Origin: Protula sp. h YS-2021
Taxonomy: Eukaryota > Annelida > Polychaeta > Sabellida > Serpulidae
Direction: 5' to 3'
Assembly: GCA_949752745.1 (NCBI GenBank)
Contig: OX457027.1
Location: 59,918,859 to 59,982,858, forward strand
Length of the DNA stretch: 64,000 nt
The first letter of the stretch is position 1; each line of letters opens with the position of its first letter. The translations under genes and the position numbers were made by a program. The notes under the pieces were generated by a model. It ran no database searches. It was not told the DNA's origin and was given only the letters and a program-made list of their open reading frames with translations. Of the stretch, positions 22,601 through 34,865 are shown piece by piece.

Positions 22601-25600
22601 GTTATATCGCAGAGTGTGCCTTTCTTGTAATGGGCTTCGTTGGCAAAACTTAAATGTCCATTTTTTGCATATAAAATTCACTGAATTTCTTAAAAATTGA
22701 GATGGACCAGCTAGAAATGCTACAGTATGTCGGCCCATTTTGGTCCTAGTCCTAACCATCTGAGAGAAGTTCGATTGACAATCTTATGGTGAAAAACGGG
22801 AATCATAGGGAAACACCTAGGCGAATCGTACGAACTCAGTAAACTATGGTGATTGAAAATCTCCAATGGTAATAAGTAAATACAGAAGAAAACGTGCACA
22901 TTCATTGACAAAAGGCGGCGGCTTACCAACGCCATCGGAACTCTCGCATTCGTCAACTCTAATGTTGAGGCTTTTGAAAGCAGAACTACTCAAACAACCG
23001 CGTGTCCCCTTATTTCCATTGTCTGAAAAATATCAAAGAAATACATAAAATGCATAAAAACCTCAATAAGAGAAATAAAACAGTATTTATCTCATAGAAT
23101 TTTAATGCGCAATGGTGAGGTCCGTACGAATCCGTGACCTTTAGACGAACAGACAGCGTAGTGTTTATTTATTAACCTCTAACCCACGCATTGGGCATTA
23201 TTAAATGCCAGATTACGAAATAAATGCAGCTGAGTCACAACTATCACAGACAGAATAATGCGACATTTAGTAAACTAGAACCTCATATCGAGGGCGAAAT
23301 CCTAAACACTTAACAAAAATTAAAACGCAAAAATACTTCCTTCAATGAGTTATTTCTTGAATAATATATTGCACACAACACAGCTTGAATACATCTTATA
23401 AGCTGAGTAGTGTTTGGTTTTTGTTGACTTAAGGTTTTATTGACTGGTCAGGCATACGCCGTGTTATCTATTTACGCAGTGAGAGCTCGCACAAAGTTGA
23501 GGAACTGTGTATTCTGTGCTGCGCGTTAAATGCTCTGCATTTACTGACAAAAATATACTCTTTTCACATGGCGTTTTAAATAAGAAAACGAAATAGAAGG
23601 CGGACATAAGTATCATGCACACGTTCATATCAAGTTCTACCTAAGTCCCAAGTTTCGTGGCCCTAGGGCCAGTAGTACCAGTGGAGGAGATAACACAAGA
23701 AATCGGATCACTGTCAAGAAAAAAAGATACCAACGGCTGCTCGCACAAATTCATATAGCCCTTGAAGCCAAAGGCTTGTCAATTGCTATATTAAGAATTC
23801 CATTCCTGAGAATGTTTTCTGGTGGATGCAGTTTTGATTTGTTTGCCAAATGATACAGTTTACATGCAACAACTAGAACATTTTCGCTGTTGAGTAGTAA
23901 AAAGTACCAAGTAGAAGTAGACGTAAAAGTAGAAGAAGAAGAAGAAGAAAAGGAAGAAGAAGAGGAAGAAGAGGACGAGTAAAAGAACAAGAAGAAGAAA
24001 TAAAGAAGAAGGGGAAGAGAGGGAGAAGGAAGAGGGAAGGATCACTATGAAACCCTAAGATGTGTCGTTCTCTCCGTTGAACGCCGGGAAAATATTTTGA
24101 CTTTCACAATTGATCAAATCCTAAGCAATTCAAAGAGTAAAGTATATGCTCTCTGGAAATGCATAAATTAAAGCTTGGCTGCACAATTCAGTATCAAGTA
24201 TCTTATTCTTACCGAAAGAAGTCTTAAAGCAGTATTTGCACTCGTCGTCATCGTCCGTTCTCGTCCCTATTTGCGACACGTCAATGTCTTCCCCTTTACA
24301 TTTCTTGTCATTGTCAAAATTGCAGTAGTAGCAACGCAGCGTCTCAGCTGTAAAAAAGGGTATAAACTAGAAATTTTTCGCTACCGAGTGGCAAAAAATT
24401 TCACTTGATTCCACAAAAAATACGATTCTGAATTCGTAAAAATTCAGAATTCGTAATAAAATCCGCGTTTTACCTTGACTTTGAGCGAAGAGATCAGTGG
24501 CATCGAGGTACTTCTTATATAATGTCTTTTAGGCCCAAAGGGTAGAAAACAAGCTAAAATCGCTCTGTTTCTAACTGTTTTCGAGGTAATGGTCAGCTTC
24601 CGGTTTTTTCCCTTGGCCATAATCGAGGAGGTCAAAGTCACAGAGGTACCTCTTACATAAGCTCAAAATCGCTCCATCTCTAGTTGCTTTCGAGAAAATG
24701 GTCAACTCCCGGTTTTGACATTGAGCATGATCGAGGGCAGATTTAGAGGTACCTCATATACAAGGCCCAAAGAGTCGAAAATGAGCTCATAATCTATTCA
24801 TCTCTAACCGATTTGAGTCAATGATCAACTTCCGGTTTTGTAACTTGACAATGAAGGAGGAGGTCAAGATTACCGAGTGATGTCATACATATCATCTTTC
24901 AGGCTTAAAGGGTCGAACATAAGCTCAAAATCGCTCAAAATCTCTAACGTTTTCAAAATAATGGTGAACTTTCGGTTTTTGACCTTGCACATGATCGAGT
25001 TGGTCAAGGTCAGAGATTTTGAACTTATTTTAGACCCTTTTGGCCTAAAAGCGAGGTGTGTGCGAGATAACTCGATGACCCTGACATCGGTCATTGCCAA
25101 TTTTAAAAACCGGATTTTTAAGAGTTCAGAATGATTATCGTATGTTTGTGGCCCCAAGTTAAATTTTCACTATTGGGTAGTAAAAAACGGTCTATTTTTT
25201 ACTTGGATTTGTTTGTTGCACCCTATATAAAACGGTTACTTTTTGTCTTAGTTTTTAGCCGGAACAAGGAGAACGTTATGCCAAGAACTCCGACGAAATG
25301 TTTTTGCGTTTCTGCTGCTAGTGGATATTGATTATAATGATCTTGCTAATTGATACTTTTAGGTGTACAGTTTGCCATTTCAAACAAATTAGACACGCTT
25401 TGTACATGTATTATTTTTGTCTGGAATGAAATGTGGGTTTTTGCATTCTTGGTAGTTTGTGGCACTAGTGCCTGAAATGGCTGTTAATTAGGAGGAAAAA
25501 TGAGTGAGCCCCCCCCCCCCCCACCTCGCCGCAACGAAGAGGGCCATTACATGACTGCAGTACGAAATAAACAGTGAGATCAGCTTAATATTTTCTAAGG

Positions 25601-26136
25601 CATTAAAACTTTGGTATAAAATATAGAAATTGTCATGCTGATTTTTCCTGGAAACAATGGACGGGTGGAGGAGGCGGAGGTATAGTTTCAGACTGATTAT
25701 GACATAATTTTGCCTCAAAACAGCTTGCTAAAAATATCAGACCTAAATGTAAGGGGTTGCAAAATCAAGATGCAACCCTTAGTTTTATGGGAATTAGACT
25801 GTTTTTTTTTTTCAAAACTGACTTTGTTGAATTCAAAGTGCCGAATCTGAGGTGCATCCATTTCAAAAAGATTTGTCATCGTTTTGCGGGTAAAAATGAG
25901 GGAACAGCTTTAATTTTTTCGATCCATTCCATTGTAAATAATTTAACTGCAACGCACTTGTACTTGAAGTGTATACTTTATGCTGCTATAGCTGTATATA
26001 AATTCTAAATATTCTGGAGTTAATCCCGCATCGCAGACATGACTTGCAAACTATAATAAGTAAATAAATAAATAAACAAAAACTTACCGTATCCGATATA
26101 TAAGAGAACACTGGTTAATACAAACAGCGTCTTCAT
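19700..26136 (-). CDS. Ly6/uPAR-like GPI-anchored protein A, 4 exons, 126 aa
   Basis: Small secreted, probably GPI-anchored three-finger (LU-domain) protein of unknown ligand. Coding exons on the minus strand: 26136-26088, 24347-24213, 23022-22927 and 19800-19700 (49, 135, 96, 101 nt). All introns are GT-AG, with phase 1 at each junction. Residues 1-17 are a signal peptide (MKTLFVLTSVLLYIGY, cut near A). The mature part has ten cysteines: RCYYC, KKC, ECKYC, RGC, DEC, RCVC, RCN. The closing CVCDSSRCN is the Ly6 hallmark. A small-residue stretch (NGSG) and a hydrophobic tail ending KLLF follow, as for GPI attachment. The exon structure is identical to gene B (54522-63653). Exon 2 sits 20 bp from a Helitron-like end. 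The LU fold is shared with some toxins, but the GPI tail argues for an endogenous surface protein. Confidence 0.88.
23275..23783 (-). mobile_element. Helitron-like non-autonomous element, copy 2
   Basis: Reverse orientation. On the minus strand it starts near 23783 with a diverged ATTGACAAGCC end and finishes at CTAG (23275-23278) followed by T. It lies in intron 2 of Ly6 gene A. Gene B carries a copy in the corresponding intron but in the opposite orientation, so the insertions look independent. Confidence 0.55.
23924..24040. repeat. GAA/TTC polypurine tract
   Basis: Imperfect (GAA)n and GGAAGA-rich tract in intron 2 of Ly6 gene A. A longer one occupies the matching place in gene B (60010-60165), so it predates the duplication. 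The Ser/Phe-rich open frames on the opposite strand are by-products. Confidence 0.85.
24367..25195. mobile_element. Helitron-like insertion with phrase-repeat core, in intron 1 of Ly6 A
   Basis: Both borders look like Helitron-type 3' ends pointing outward. At the left the minus strand reads hairpin GGTAGCGAAAAATTT then CTAG|T (24367-24370). At the right the plus strand reads CACTATTGGGTAGT, AAAAAACGGT, CTAT|T (25192-25195, last base diverged). The core is a tandem array, with a period of roughly 130-160 bp, of phrases such as CTTCCGGTTTT, GACCTTG, GAGGTCAAGGTC and AAAATCGCTC. Gene B lacks this insertion at the matching position (about 60500-60660). Confidence 0.5.
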
Positions 26137-28049
26137 TCTGTTCCGATAGATATTAAAAATACCAGATATTTTCGTATTTTCACAAATAAAGACGAAGTTT
26201 CTTTATTATTTCTGCAAATTCGACACTTATCCAGTCTACCGTTTATATATTTTGGCGTCTTTATAAACGTCGTGGAAGCGATATTCGAAAATTCGACACT
26301 TTTTCTGCTATTTTTCAACGTTGCCTTGCAAAATCCAGATAAATTCATCCCATCTGGGATTGTTTTGGAGCGTATTATAAGTGTTCATTATTATTCAACA
26401 ATAATTGCCTCTACATAGACAAAGAGCTCGAAATTTTATGTGCTATTCCAGCGCAAGGTTAACAAAAATAGCAGAAAAAGTGTCGAAGTTTTCGAATGTG
26501 AATTCTGTATATGTAACAGAAATTTGAAGTTGGGAAAAAGACTCATACCGCAGCTTTATTTCATTCAATCACTTCCAGACAGGATATTTTTTTAGTGGAC
26601 GTCAGTCATACGAGGCAGACGTGGTGCTGTTTTCGAGACAACCCCTATTCCCGTCGTGTTCTATTCCCGAATCCCACAGATTTTTTCATCACATACATGA
26701 AATGTCTTCAGATAAATATGTGACTGCTTCAGCCCCCCCCCCCCCCATCCCAATGCAGTTTAATTAAGAACTAAATCTGAATTAGAATAGGTACAAGAAC
26801 GGATAGAGAGAGAGGCCTTGAAATTTACAACGCAAGGTTTTCATATTTCAAACCAGACGGAACAATGTATTATTCCGCATTGAAGTCTCCGATTAGGAGC
26901 ACAATTGCACGGCGTGAAACCCGTATGTTTTGTTAACGTACTAAATTAAATCTTATAATAAATATGACAAACAAAATAAATTTACCTGGAAAGTTTTTCT
27001 CAGTATAGCTATGTGAAGATTTCAAGCTGTCAAGGTCCAATGGTGTTTCTGACTGGTAATTAACAGACTACTGGCCCATTTCCAGTAGCGGAGCTGTCAA
27101 TATTTGTATTATTTTGGAGGCTTTATGCTATGTTGCTCAGACAGCTATTGGTAAGCCTACTAAAAGGTGTTGACTTGAAGTTTATTGTGAGTATAAGAAC
27201 GAGTAGAGTAAAAAGTCGCATGCGTAGGTTGATGGGGGCGGGGCATGTTCTGTGCTATAACTGTTTACTTAGCTTCAGTATATACGACAAGGACACGTGT
27301 CACGTGACACTTTAGTGTAAAGTTTTCGCATAGAATATATTCAAAATTGTTAATAGCATTTTTGGGACATACACGCTTCGAGAAGTAATAAGGCAATCAA
27401 GTTCAACCCATCGTTTTTATTATAGAAATAGTCAAGTAATTAAATCATCCCAGCTGTACGTGATCGATTTACTTAAACTGTAGTTTCAAAAACCACCTCT
27501 GCTTGTCAAAGAGTTATCAGAATAACTAACAAATCTAACACACAGACCGGTTAGTTTTCATTTTCAAATGTTATGAAACTTTTCAAAACATGTTTTTCAA
27601 TTTAGCGTTTAAAATGTCAATATATGTGGCACCTAATACGTTAAATCCAAGAAACGTTTCAAAGTCTCGTGACAAATGTCTGAAAATATTCCAAATGATT
27701 ATGTCATGTTAAGTGTGTGTGTGTCGTTGCAAGAACTGGAGCAACAGTCAGTAACCTAACACCACTCTCCTCAACTGAACCGTCAAATAACAAGGCAACA
27801 GAGCGACTCCATTATTCGCGCTGCCAATAGAGCACACTCGCGGGGCTCGGGACAACCCGACATTGACAGGAGATGACACACCCAGCATTGGGGGATACCA
27901 GTCGTCAGTAGAAAAGCCGACTGTCCCCATACAAATCAGCGTAGAAGAGAACTTAATCAAACTTCACACAGAGCGGATATAATATAATTACGGACTAATA
28001 GTGTACTATAAACAGCATGAAGTCCCACAGGCCAAGCTCCTCCAGGGTG
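26137..28049. other. Ly6 A 5' flank and intergenic sequence
   Basis: The first 250 bp upstream of the Ly6 A start match the region upstream of Ly6 B (about 63680-63850), including the GCGTCTTTATAAACGTCGT block. This is probably shared 5' UTR/promoter sequence; TTTATAAA could serve as a TATA-like element. Beyond 26400 I recognise no gene. C-runs lie near 26734. Confidence 0.4.
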
Positions 28050-28487
28050 ACTGCCCACCCGAACACTCGCGTAACGTCTAAAATACATCTATACTAGATC
28101 GGCAATATCGGCAACTTCGTCGGCCGATGTATCGGTTGCACATAGGATTAACTATGGCCCGACGCATAATAGATATAGCGGCTTCGTACATCGGATATAC
28201 ATCGGACCAATATATCTTTAATATGTCGGGCCACCGTCGGAAATATCCCTACAAATTCTTCGACGTCGGATACCAACCGTCGGCTATACGTCGGTTATAC
28301 GTTTATATTCCGATGCATTTCCGACGAACTTCCGATGATTTTCATACGTAAAAAAAATTGTTTCTTACCTTAACTGACCCATTGAACCTTTACCAACCAT
28401 TCATAATTCACATATTCATACATACACCATAGCATATCAATATACAACATAGCGTATCTATATATTGCAACTGAACACTAGTACTTA

Positions 28488-28551
28488 CTCGGGTTTGAAC
28501 CGGGGACCTCTTGCATCCTAGGCGCGGAAGATACCTCTACTCCACGGCGGC
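28488..28551 (-). tRNA. tRNA-Pro(AGG)-like pseudogene or SINE head
   Basis: On the minus strand: an A-box-like GTGGAGTAGAGG, an anticodon-loop-like CTAGGAT with AGG in anticodon position, a variable segment GAGGTCC as in tRNA-Pro, and a B-box GGTTCAAACCC. Stems pair imperfectly and it lies inside a repeat element, so a tRNA-derived SINE or dead copy is more likely than a working tRNA gene. Confidence 0.5.
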
Positions 28552-28881
28552 TGGGGCTAGTTTATTGAGGCAAATGATAATTTTCAAGTATATTCATAAT
28601 GCTCCACTATTGATTCTTCATAACGTCCCCTACAAAACGTCAATCGATAAATTTCCGACGCCGAATAAGCATCGGAAAATATGCGTTTTATAGACGTATA
28701 AAAAATACGTATAATATACGATTGCAATATCGGCATCTTTTTTCCGATGTATTTCCGACGTCGTTTATACATAGGAAAATATACGTTTTATAGACGTTTA
28801 AAAAAATACGTATAATACGCGTTGGCAATATCGGCATCTTTTTTCCGACGCTGTGCAATATGTGGAGCACTCGTACACAAT

Positions 28882-28882
28882 G

Positions 28883-28951
<69 letters not shown>
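28882..28951. repeat. (TA)n microsatellite
   Basis: About 35 uninterrupted TA units inside the 28050-29730 element. Confidence 0.95.
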
Positions 28952-28954
<3 letters not shown>

Positions 28955-29732
28955 TTCATTTCAAGTTATGCGTGAAATACACAAATTTAGAGATCCATTG
29001 GAAATCGGTATATTTCCGACGTTTCACCGACAAATATAACTATATGTATAATATGCGTATATTTTTATACGCATATTACATGCTTGTAATATCTCAAATA
29101 AAAAAAAATAGTTTTCGTCGGAATTCGGTATATTTCCGACGTATAGCCGATGCAGTGATATGTTTGTATATTATACGATTATTGTAATCCGTCGGTTATA
29201 CATCAGTAATATCTTTTTCAAAAACAATAAAGTTTTGTTCCGTCGGAAGTACGTCTATGTCAGACGTTTGGCCAACATATACAAATATATGTATAATGTA
29301 CGTGTAACTAAATAAATCGAATATACGTATGCAATATCCGTTTCATTTTTTTTACCATTGGTCGGAAGTTAATCTATTTCCAACGTATAACCAATGCATG
29401 AAAATATATGTATAATATATGCATTGAGAAATACGTGTAATATATGAATATAATATTTTTAGCAAAAAAAATTCCCAATTGGTCGGAAGTTCGTCGGAAA
29501 AAGATGTCGGCCCGATGAATATTTGCCAACATCTATTAAACTGAGGAAAATAATCATCGGGCCAACGTCGGTAACCGATGAACTTCCGACGAATGAGGAA
29601 AAAATGGAAATTCGACTATTGCCAACCTATAACCGATGTATTACCGATGCATCGAAGCCGATCCGACGTTTTCCGACCTGGTTTATACCGTTCCGACGTC
29701 GGCCCGACGTTACGCGAGTGTTCGGGCAGTTG

Positions 29733-29806
29733 GCCTACGGTCCGGAACGCCTACGACCCAGAGTGCCTACGACCCAGAACGCCTACAGTCCAGAACGCCT
29801 ACGATA
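29733..29806. repeat. 16-bp tandem repeat, CCTACGACCCAGAACG type
   Basis: Four to five units of a 16-mer (TACGACCCAGAACGCC and variants) abutting the right end of the 28050-29730 element. The same phrase occurs at 57985-58010 and 58170-58205. All three frames are open, which explains the overlapping ORFs here. Confidence 0.8.
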
Positions 29807-31259
29807 TCCATCAAAACAGATCTTGCTTTATTTTTGGGAAACATAAAAAAATAAGATAAATTACAGTTTTTTTGTATCAGTAAGTTACTCAGATCACATA
29901 TACATTCTATGCAGCACTCGTCTCATATAATTGCAATTACTTATGAAAACAATAAATTAATTGGGTCTTTCATATCACACGTACATACTATACAGCATTT
30001 ATAAATTGCAATTACTTATGAAATCAATAGATCAATGAAGTCTTTCATATAAATGATCAATTTGCCAATTTATCAATAAAGCCTTTCATGTAAATAATTA
30101 CTCGTTTGAACTCTCCAACTGCAATTACATCTAAAAACAGTAAAAACTAAATAAATAAATTACATCACTCGTGTGAAATTCAGTGATACATGTTAAATTA
30201 AATCATCATCTTAATTCTAATCATGTCCTGTCCATGTACAGTTCCATGTACTGCCCACCTGAAATACAAATAAAGGCACATCGTCCATGACGTTTAGTCC
30301 AAGTGCGCAACAACGTTAATCATAGCATGCCTGCAGGCGGACTTCACAATCGGAGGCTAACCTTTAATGCTTAACATTCTACTTATTTTTTTGAAGATAA
30401 ATAAAAAAAACAAGCACATTTTTTTACAAACTATGGGATCGCACCAAGTTCCTTAAACTGCATTATCAGCATGATCCTCAATGTAAAAAATGTAGTGAAT
30501 TCTTAAATAATCACGCGAACTAAACGATAAATCGGTTAACATAAACGTTAAATACTGAGATATTTAACACATGCATGTCAGAGGCTAAGTCCGATTTTCG
30601 ATCAAGAACGGTTCTCATTGAATAAAAATAAATAAGAATATCGGTGAAGAATAGTACATTTAGTGCACAGAAGGAGTGGTTATTCGTCATATGGCTGCTC
30701 AAAAAATTTGTCATGATTTTTCTATGAAATTTAAATGTGAGTCTTGTAATTAAATTGACTGATTAAGCTTAAATTTTGAATTATTAAGGTTTCAGTGTAA
30801 GTGCACATTATAATCAATAAAAACACTGAGTAATTGTATCCATGTGAACTCCTGAGGTAATTATGCAACATAAACGCAACATAAATAAAGTAATTGTTTC
30901 ATGTAAAGTAATCTATCGAGTTATTTATGTGAACTAATAAACAAATCACAATGACTAGATGAAAATAACTGCACAAAGAACATCTCGGTCGGGAATCAAA
31001 CTCGTCTGATGGTATCATAACGTTATTTTATATTTGCTGCTCTGAAGGGAGTAATAATATCAAATAGTTTGCTGGACATTCAAAAAAAGACAATTTGCTA
31101 ACTTGCCAGAACTGTCTAATTCTCCAACGCCCATAAATTATTTTTTGAGATCAAAAGTTAATTTTTGATAACAGTAATTGTCTAATAAATGTGAAAATGA
31201 CATTCCATATCAACAAATAACACATAAATTACGTCATTTTTTGCTCTCCTGAAATGGGT
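29807..31259. other. AT-rich intergenic sequence
   Basis: No gene or element with clear ends. Diverged internal copies are visible (TCTTTCATAT blocks around 29960-30090). The block 31150-31230 is related to the 50.4-52.9 kb AT-rich array (GAGATCAAAAGTTAATTTTTG and AATGTGAAAATGACATTCC). Confidence 0.4.
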
Positions 31260-32440
31260 AATTGCTGTTGTCGCAATTATTGCATTTAACGAAATGTTAT
31301 TGCTTTAGCAGTTCATGGATATTTCAGGATTGGCAAACGCCTCAGCAAATCCATCGCTTTCTATATTATCTGCATTGTTTGGAAACGCATTTCCACCCTC
31401 ACTGTTGGAAAAGTTTTGGTGAAGAAAGTCCAAAAATGGTCAATCCGCTAAACGAACAAAAACGGATGACACGCTCAGTGGATTGTGCTCTGTGGTAAAT
31501 GAACTGATCGAAAAAGTTCAAAATGTCGAGGACAAAGTTTCGGTGAAACCTAAGGATAATGCTGTTTCAACACCTACTACGGATGAATCTCTGATGGGTT
31601 CAGATGTCTCGTTGGGCGATTTGAGAAGACTGTAACCGCTGAACACGCGGGTGGATAATTTCCTTACCAATAAGCAGAGTGCTGGCGGAAATGAGTCTGT
31701 TGTGAAGAAAAATCCAAGGACATCAAACTCACGTAAGATTGTTTTAACATCTTATGGCCTAACCAGTTCTTGCATAGACCCGGCACATCCGATTTGCTTT
31801 TTTATACCTTGCAGAATAGCACTATGCACCAGTGCTATTCTGCTATTATCAGAAGTTCCTGAGAATGAAAAGTGTGCACTTCTCCCTTTACGCCGTCGCT
31901 CTTGAGGATATTCAGTGTGGTCATCGCCAGTGGTCCGATTCTTTAGTGGATCGCTCATGCCTACAGCAGCTTCTCGAAGTCAGCGCGGTGGAAATAGCTC
32001 GTCAATCTGTAACCCTTGCAGACGTTTTAACTCCGATTCATATGGTTACTCAAATTGCCGTTTCCCCGGCGCCTGTTACCTCTGTTGGAAATCGGGAAAA
32101 GAAGTCTTCGATTATCCTGCACGCGAGCACTCGCAATACATGGCCAAAAAAGTTCGTAGTACAAAAAACTAATTTACCAAGCGCCACAATTTCAAAATCC
32201 TTGGACAGGTGAGTTAGATTCAGGTGTGGAAACATTTTGTGATATTTACAAAAGAGTCACTTCTATACCTTCCAAAAATTATGGTGGTGCCAGGGTGCCC
32301 GTTCCAACCCATTTATATTTAGCACAGTGGAAATATTTGTTACAAGATTATCACGATTTTGAAGTTGTGGAGTTTTTAGAATATGTGTGGCCTCTCGGTC
32401 TTGTTTTGTTTCCCCCCCACACCGGTTCATCGAAACTTCC
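31260..32440 (+). pseudogene. Ngaro/DIRS-like gag and pol-start fragment
   Basis: Degenerate plus-strand coding sequence. Frames give ELIEKVQNVEDKV and SLGDLRRL, then a zinc-finger-like segment CNPCRRFNSDSYGYSNCRF (31990-32100) typical of Ngaro-type gag (CRRFN.G.C...C.F). The pol lead-in follows: GARVPVPTHLYLAQWKYLL and DFEVVEFLEYVWPLGLV (32285-32410), like the segment preceding RT in Ngaro/DIRS elements. Multiple frameshifts; no RT core follows. Confidence 0.62.
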
Positions 32441-32623
32441 AAAAATAAAAAAAGTTCGACCCCGGTTGAACTAAACTTTTTTTTTTTGAAAAAAAAAATC
32501 AGCTATGAGCCGGGTGAAATAAAAAACCAAAAAGAAAAAATGGGATGAGAAACAAGGATTTTCTTCCTGGCTTTATCATTATTATTTATTTATTATTTTA
32601 TTTATTATATCATTTCTTAGAAT

Positions 32624-33145
32624 CCTGGTCATCTGCCCCCGGTCGACTGCCCCCCCCTGTCAACTGCCCCCCCCCCTTTTTGCAACCCGGTCGACTGCCC
32701 CCCCCCCCCATCTTCAAAGTGGAGGGGTGGTCGCTTGCACCCTCCATCTACTATTTTGTCTTGGGTTCTTGGCTTACAAAGACACAATAAATAAAATTAT
32801 ATTTAATTTATTGAATGTATTGCACCTCGGTAGATTGCAATTCACCAATAGGAAATTAATTGCAGTTAGAATTGCAATTAGTTTAAGGATAAGCCTCTCC
32901 TAAAATCAATATTGCTGAATAGATCAATGAAGATCAATTGTTTCAGAGACGAAGTAGACGGGGACATCACAATTACCTAATTTTTTAAAGAATTTTTTCC
33001 ACTAAAAAAAGGAGGAGGGCAGATGACAAACTGCAGGGGGGGGGGGGGGGGCAGTCGACTGGGTTGCAAAAAAGGGGGGCAGTTGACTGGGGGGCAGTTG
33101 ACCGGGGGGGCAGTTGACCGGGGGGGGGGCAGATGACCGTTTACC
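32624..33145. mobile_element. Foldback element with iterated GTCGACTGCCCC ends and target duplication
   Basis: 522 bp. Both ends are arrays of the phrase GGTCGACTGCCCC / GGTCATCTGCCCC in inverted orientation (32627-32710 and 33035-33140). It is flanked by direct copies of CATTTCTTAGAAT (32611-32623 and 33146-33158). The paralogous site at about 11905-11930 has that sequence only once and no insert, which gives an empty site. A related partial copy lies at 58014-58160. Confidence 0.75.
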
Positions 33146-33340
33146 CATTTCTTAGAATTATATGCAGTGTTGTCAGTGAGAGAGATGTTGCATATCGGGC
33201 CACATCCTACTGGATATCTAACGTTTAGGAGTCTGGAGTCAGTCGCCAATGTCTAGGACCATTTTTATGTAAGCGAAGTTAACCACATGGCAAAATAGGC
33301 ACTCAGTTAATCAGCACACTTTTTGGTGTTTTAAGTGTGT

Positions 33341-34831
33341 TCATGCAGTAGCCAGTTCAGGTTTGAGAGGCACCCTAAGATATGTTTGAAACTCGTCCAC
33401 TGTATCGACAAAAACACAGCCAAAGACGGCGCCCTGTTTTCCCTTTATCTCGGCGACGTTGTCTATTTGGTAGGGCGGCTGGTGCCAGACACCTGAAACA
33501 ATCAAACAACACACCTGGAGAAAATCTCTCTTTTTTTGGCAACGATAGAAAAATAGCCTTAGGCACGGATGCATGTACAGTGGAACCTCGGCATCGGACC
33601 ATCTCCCTCTTGGGATCACTTCTGAATTAGGGCACATTTTTTCGGTCCCGAATGCTCTCCATAGACTTTAATGGTTAAGAAAACTCCCAACTGGGACCAC
33701 CTCGGATCGGACCACTTCGGGCCGTTTTTACGGTTCCAAGCCCTCAAAATGCCTGAGATCGGACCACTGTCAGTCAGTGGGAAATCCAGTATTTTTGCGG
33801 CACATTACTTACGACACTGAGCATGTTGCCGTCTAAGATATTGTTGCTTGAGATTATGGTAGCAAGTGTGTAACCAGACAGGGGCTTAGTTGTTATCTAT
33901 ACTTTTGTACCTTGTCTAAACAATAGCGGCTGGCAATATACAAACCCGCGACATCTTAATTTATGTGGTGCCTATTCTTTTAGTATTTAAGCCGACTCAT
34001 AATGGCAATTAAATGTCAATTTAAGCACATAAAGGTAATTTATATAAGGAAAAATTGTTAAAGTTTTTTCAAAATGGAAAGCAGAGAAAAGTTAATAGAA
34101 AAAGAAAAGACATTAGTCTCAAAGATAAAATTGAGATAATTAATGTGTTTGGACATCAAACTTGAATCTGCGATCAACTCGCAAAATTTTGCCTAAGTGG
34201 GACCAAGTCTTCCAAATGGGACCACCTCTGAAATAGGGCACATTTCATCCGGTCCCAAGGGTGGTCCGATTTCAGAGGTTCCACTGTATGTGGATTGCAA
34301 GCTTAAAGCTCCCGCGCACCCAACCCTGCGAAAAGTCCCTCAATTGTCGCAGATTAGGTCTGAAGCCCTAAAATATACTCAAATACCTGCTCAAAAAGCA
34401 GTGACGTCATTTAGACCTTTTAAGTTTTATCAAAGTTTTAAAGTATTTTCAACAGACTGTTTAAAGAATTGTCTTTCATTGAAACATTTAAGTCAAATCA
34501 AAGCTTTTAAAAATTTATCAAGGGAGTTTTCAAACACTGTTGAAGAGTCTCTTATATCAAACCGATTAATTAAGCTGGTAGATTACACTGAGGTATGTAT
34601 GTATGTGTGTGCATGTATGTAGGTCTGTATGTCTGTGTGTATGCATGTATGTATGTATGTATGTATGTATGTATGTATGTATGTGTGTGTATGTATGTTT
34701 GTATGTATGTATGTGTGTATGCATGTATGTATGAATGTGTGTATGTATATATGTGTCTGTATGTATGTATATAAGTACATATGTATGCATGTATATATGT
34801 TTGTGCGCATGTAGGCATATATGTATGTTTG

Positions 34832-34865
<34 letters not shown>

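Larger units (their letters stand above)
28050..29730. mobile_element. TIR element with iterated CGTCGG/CCGATG motifs and a tRNA-like segment
   Basis: About 1.68 kb. Left end ACTGCCCACCCGAACACTCG and right end (inverted) ACTGCCCGAACACTCGCG share the run CGAACACTCGCGTAACGTC. The interior is filled with variations of CGTCGGAA, TTTCCGACGT, CCGATGTAT and TATACGTAT, a TA microsatellite (28882-28951) and a tRNA-Pro-like sequence. It carries no transposase that I can recognise. Confidence 0.6.

Noticed and set aside
19700..26136. Possibility that the ten-cysteine proteins are three-finger toxins
   Set aside because: Both genes end in a small-residue site plus a hydrophobic GPI-type tail and keep the Ly6 exon pattern, so a membrane-anchored endogenous protein is the better call.
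30960..31020. GTTTGATTCCCGACC-like B-box on the minus strand
   Set aside because: No matching A-box or stems at tRNA distance.
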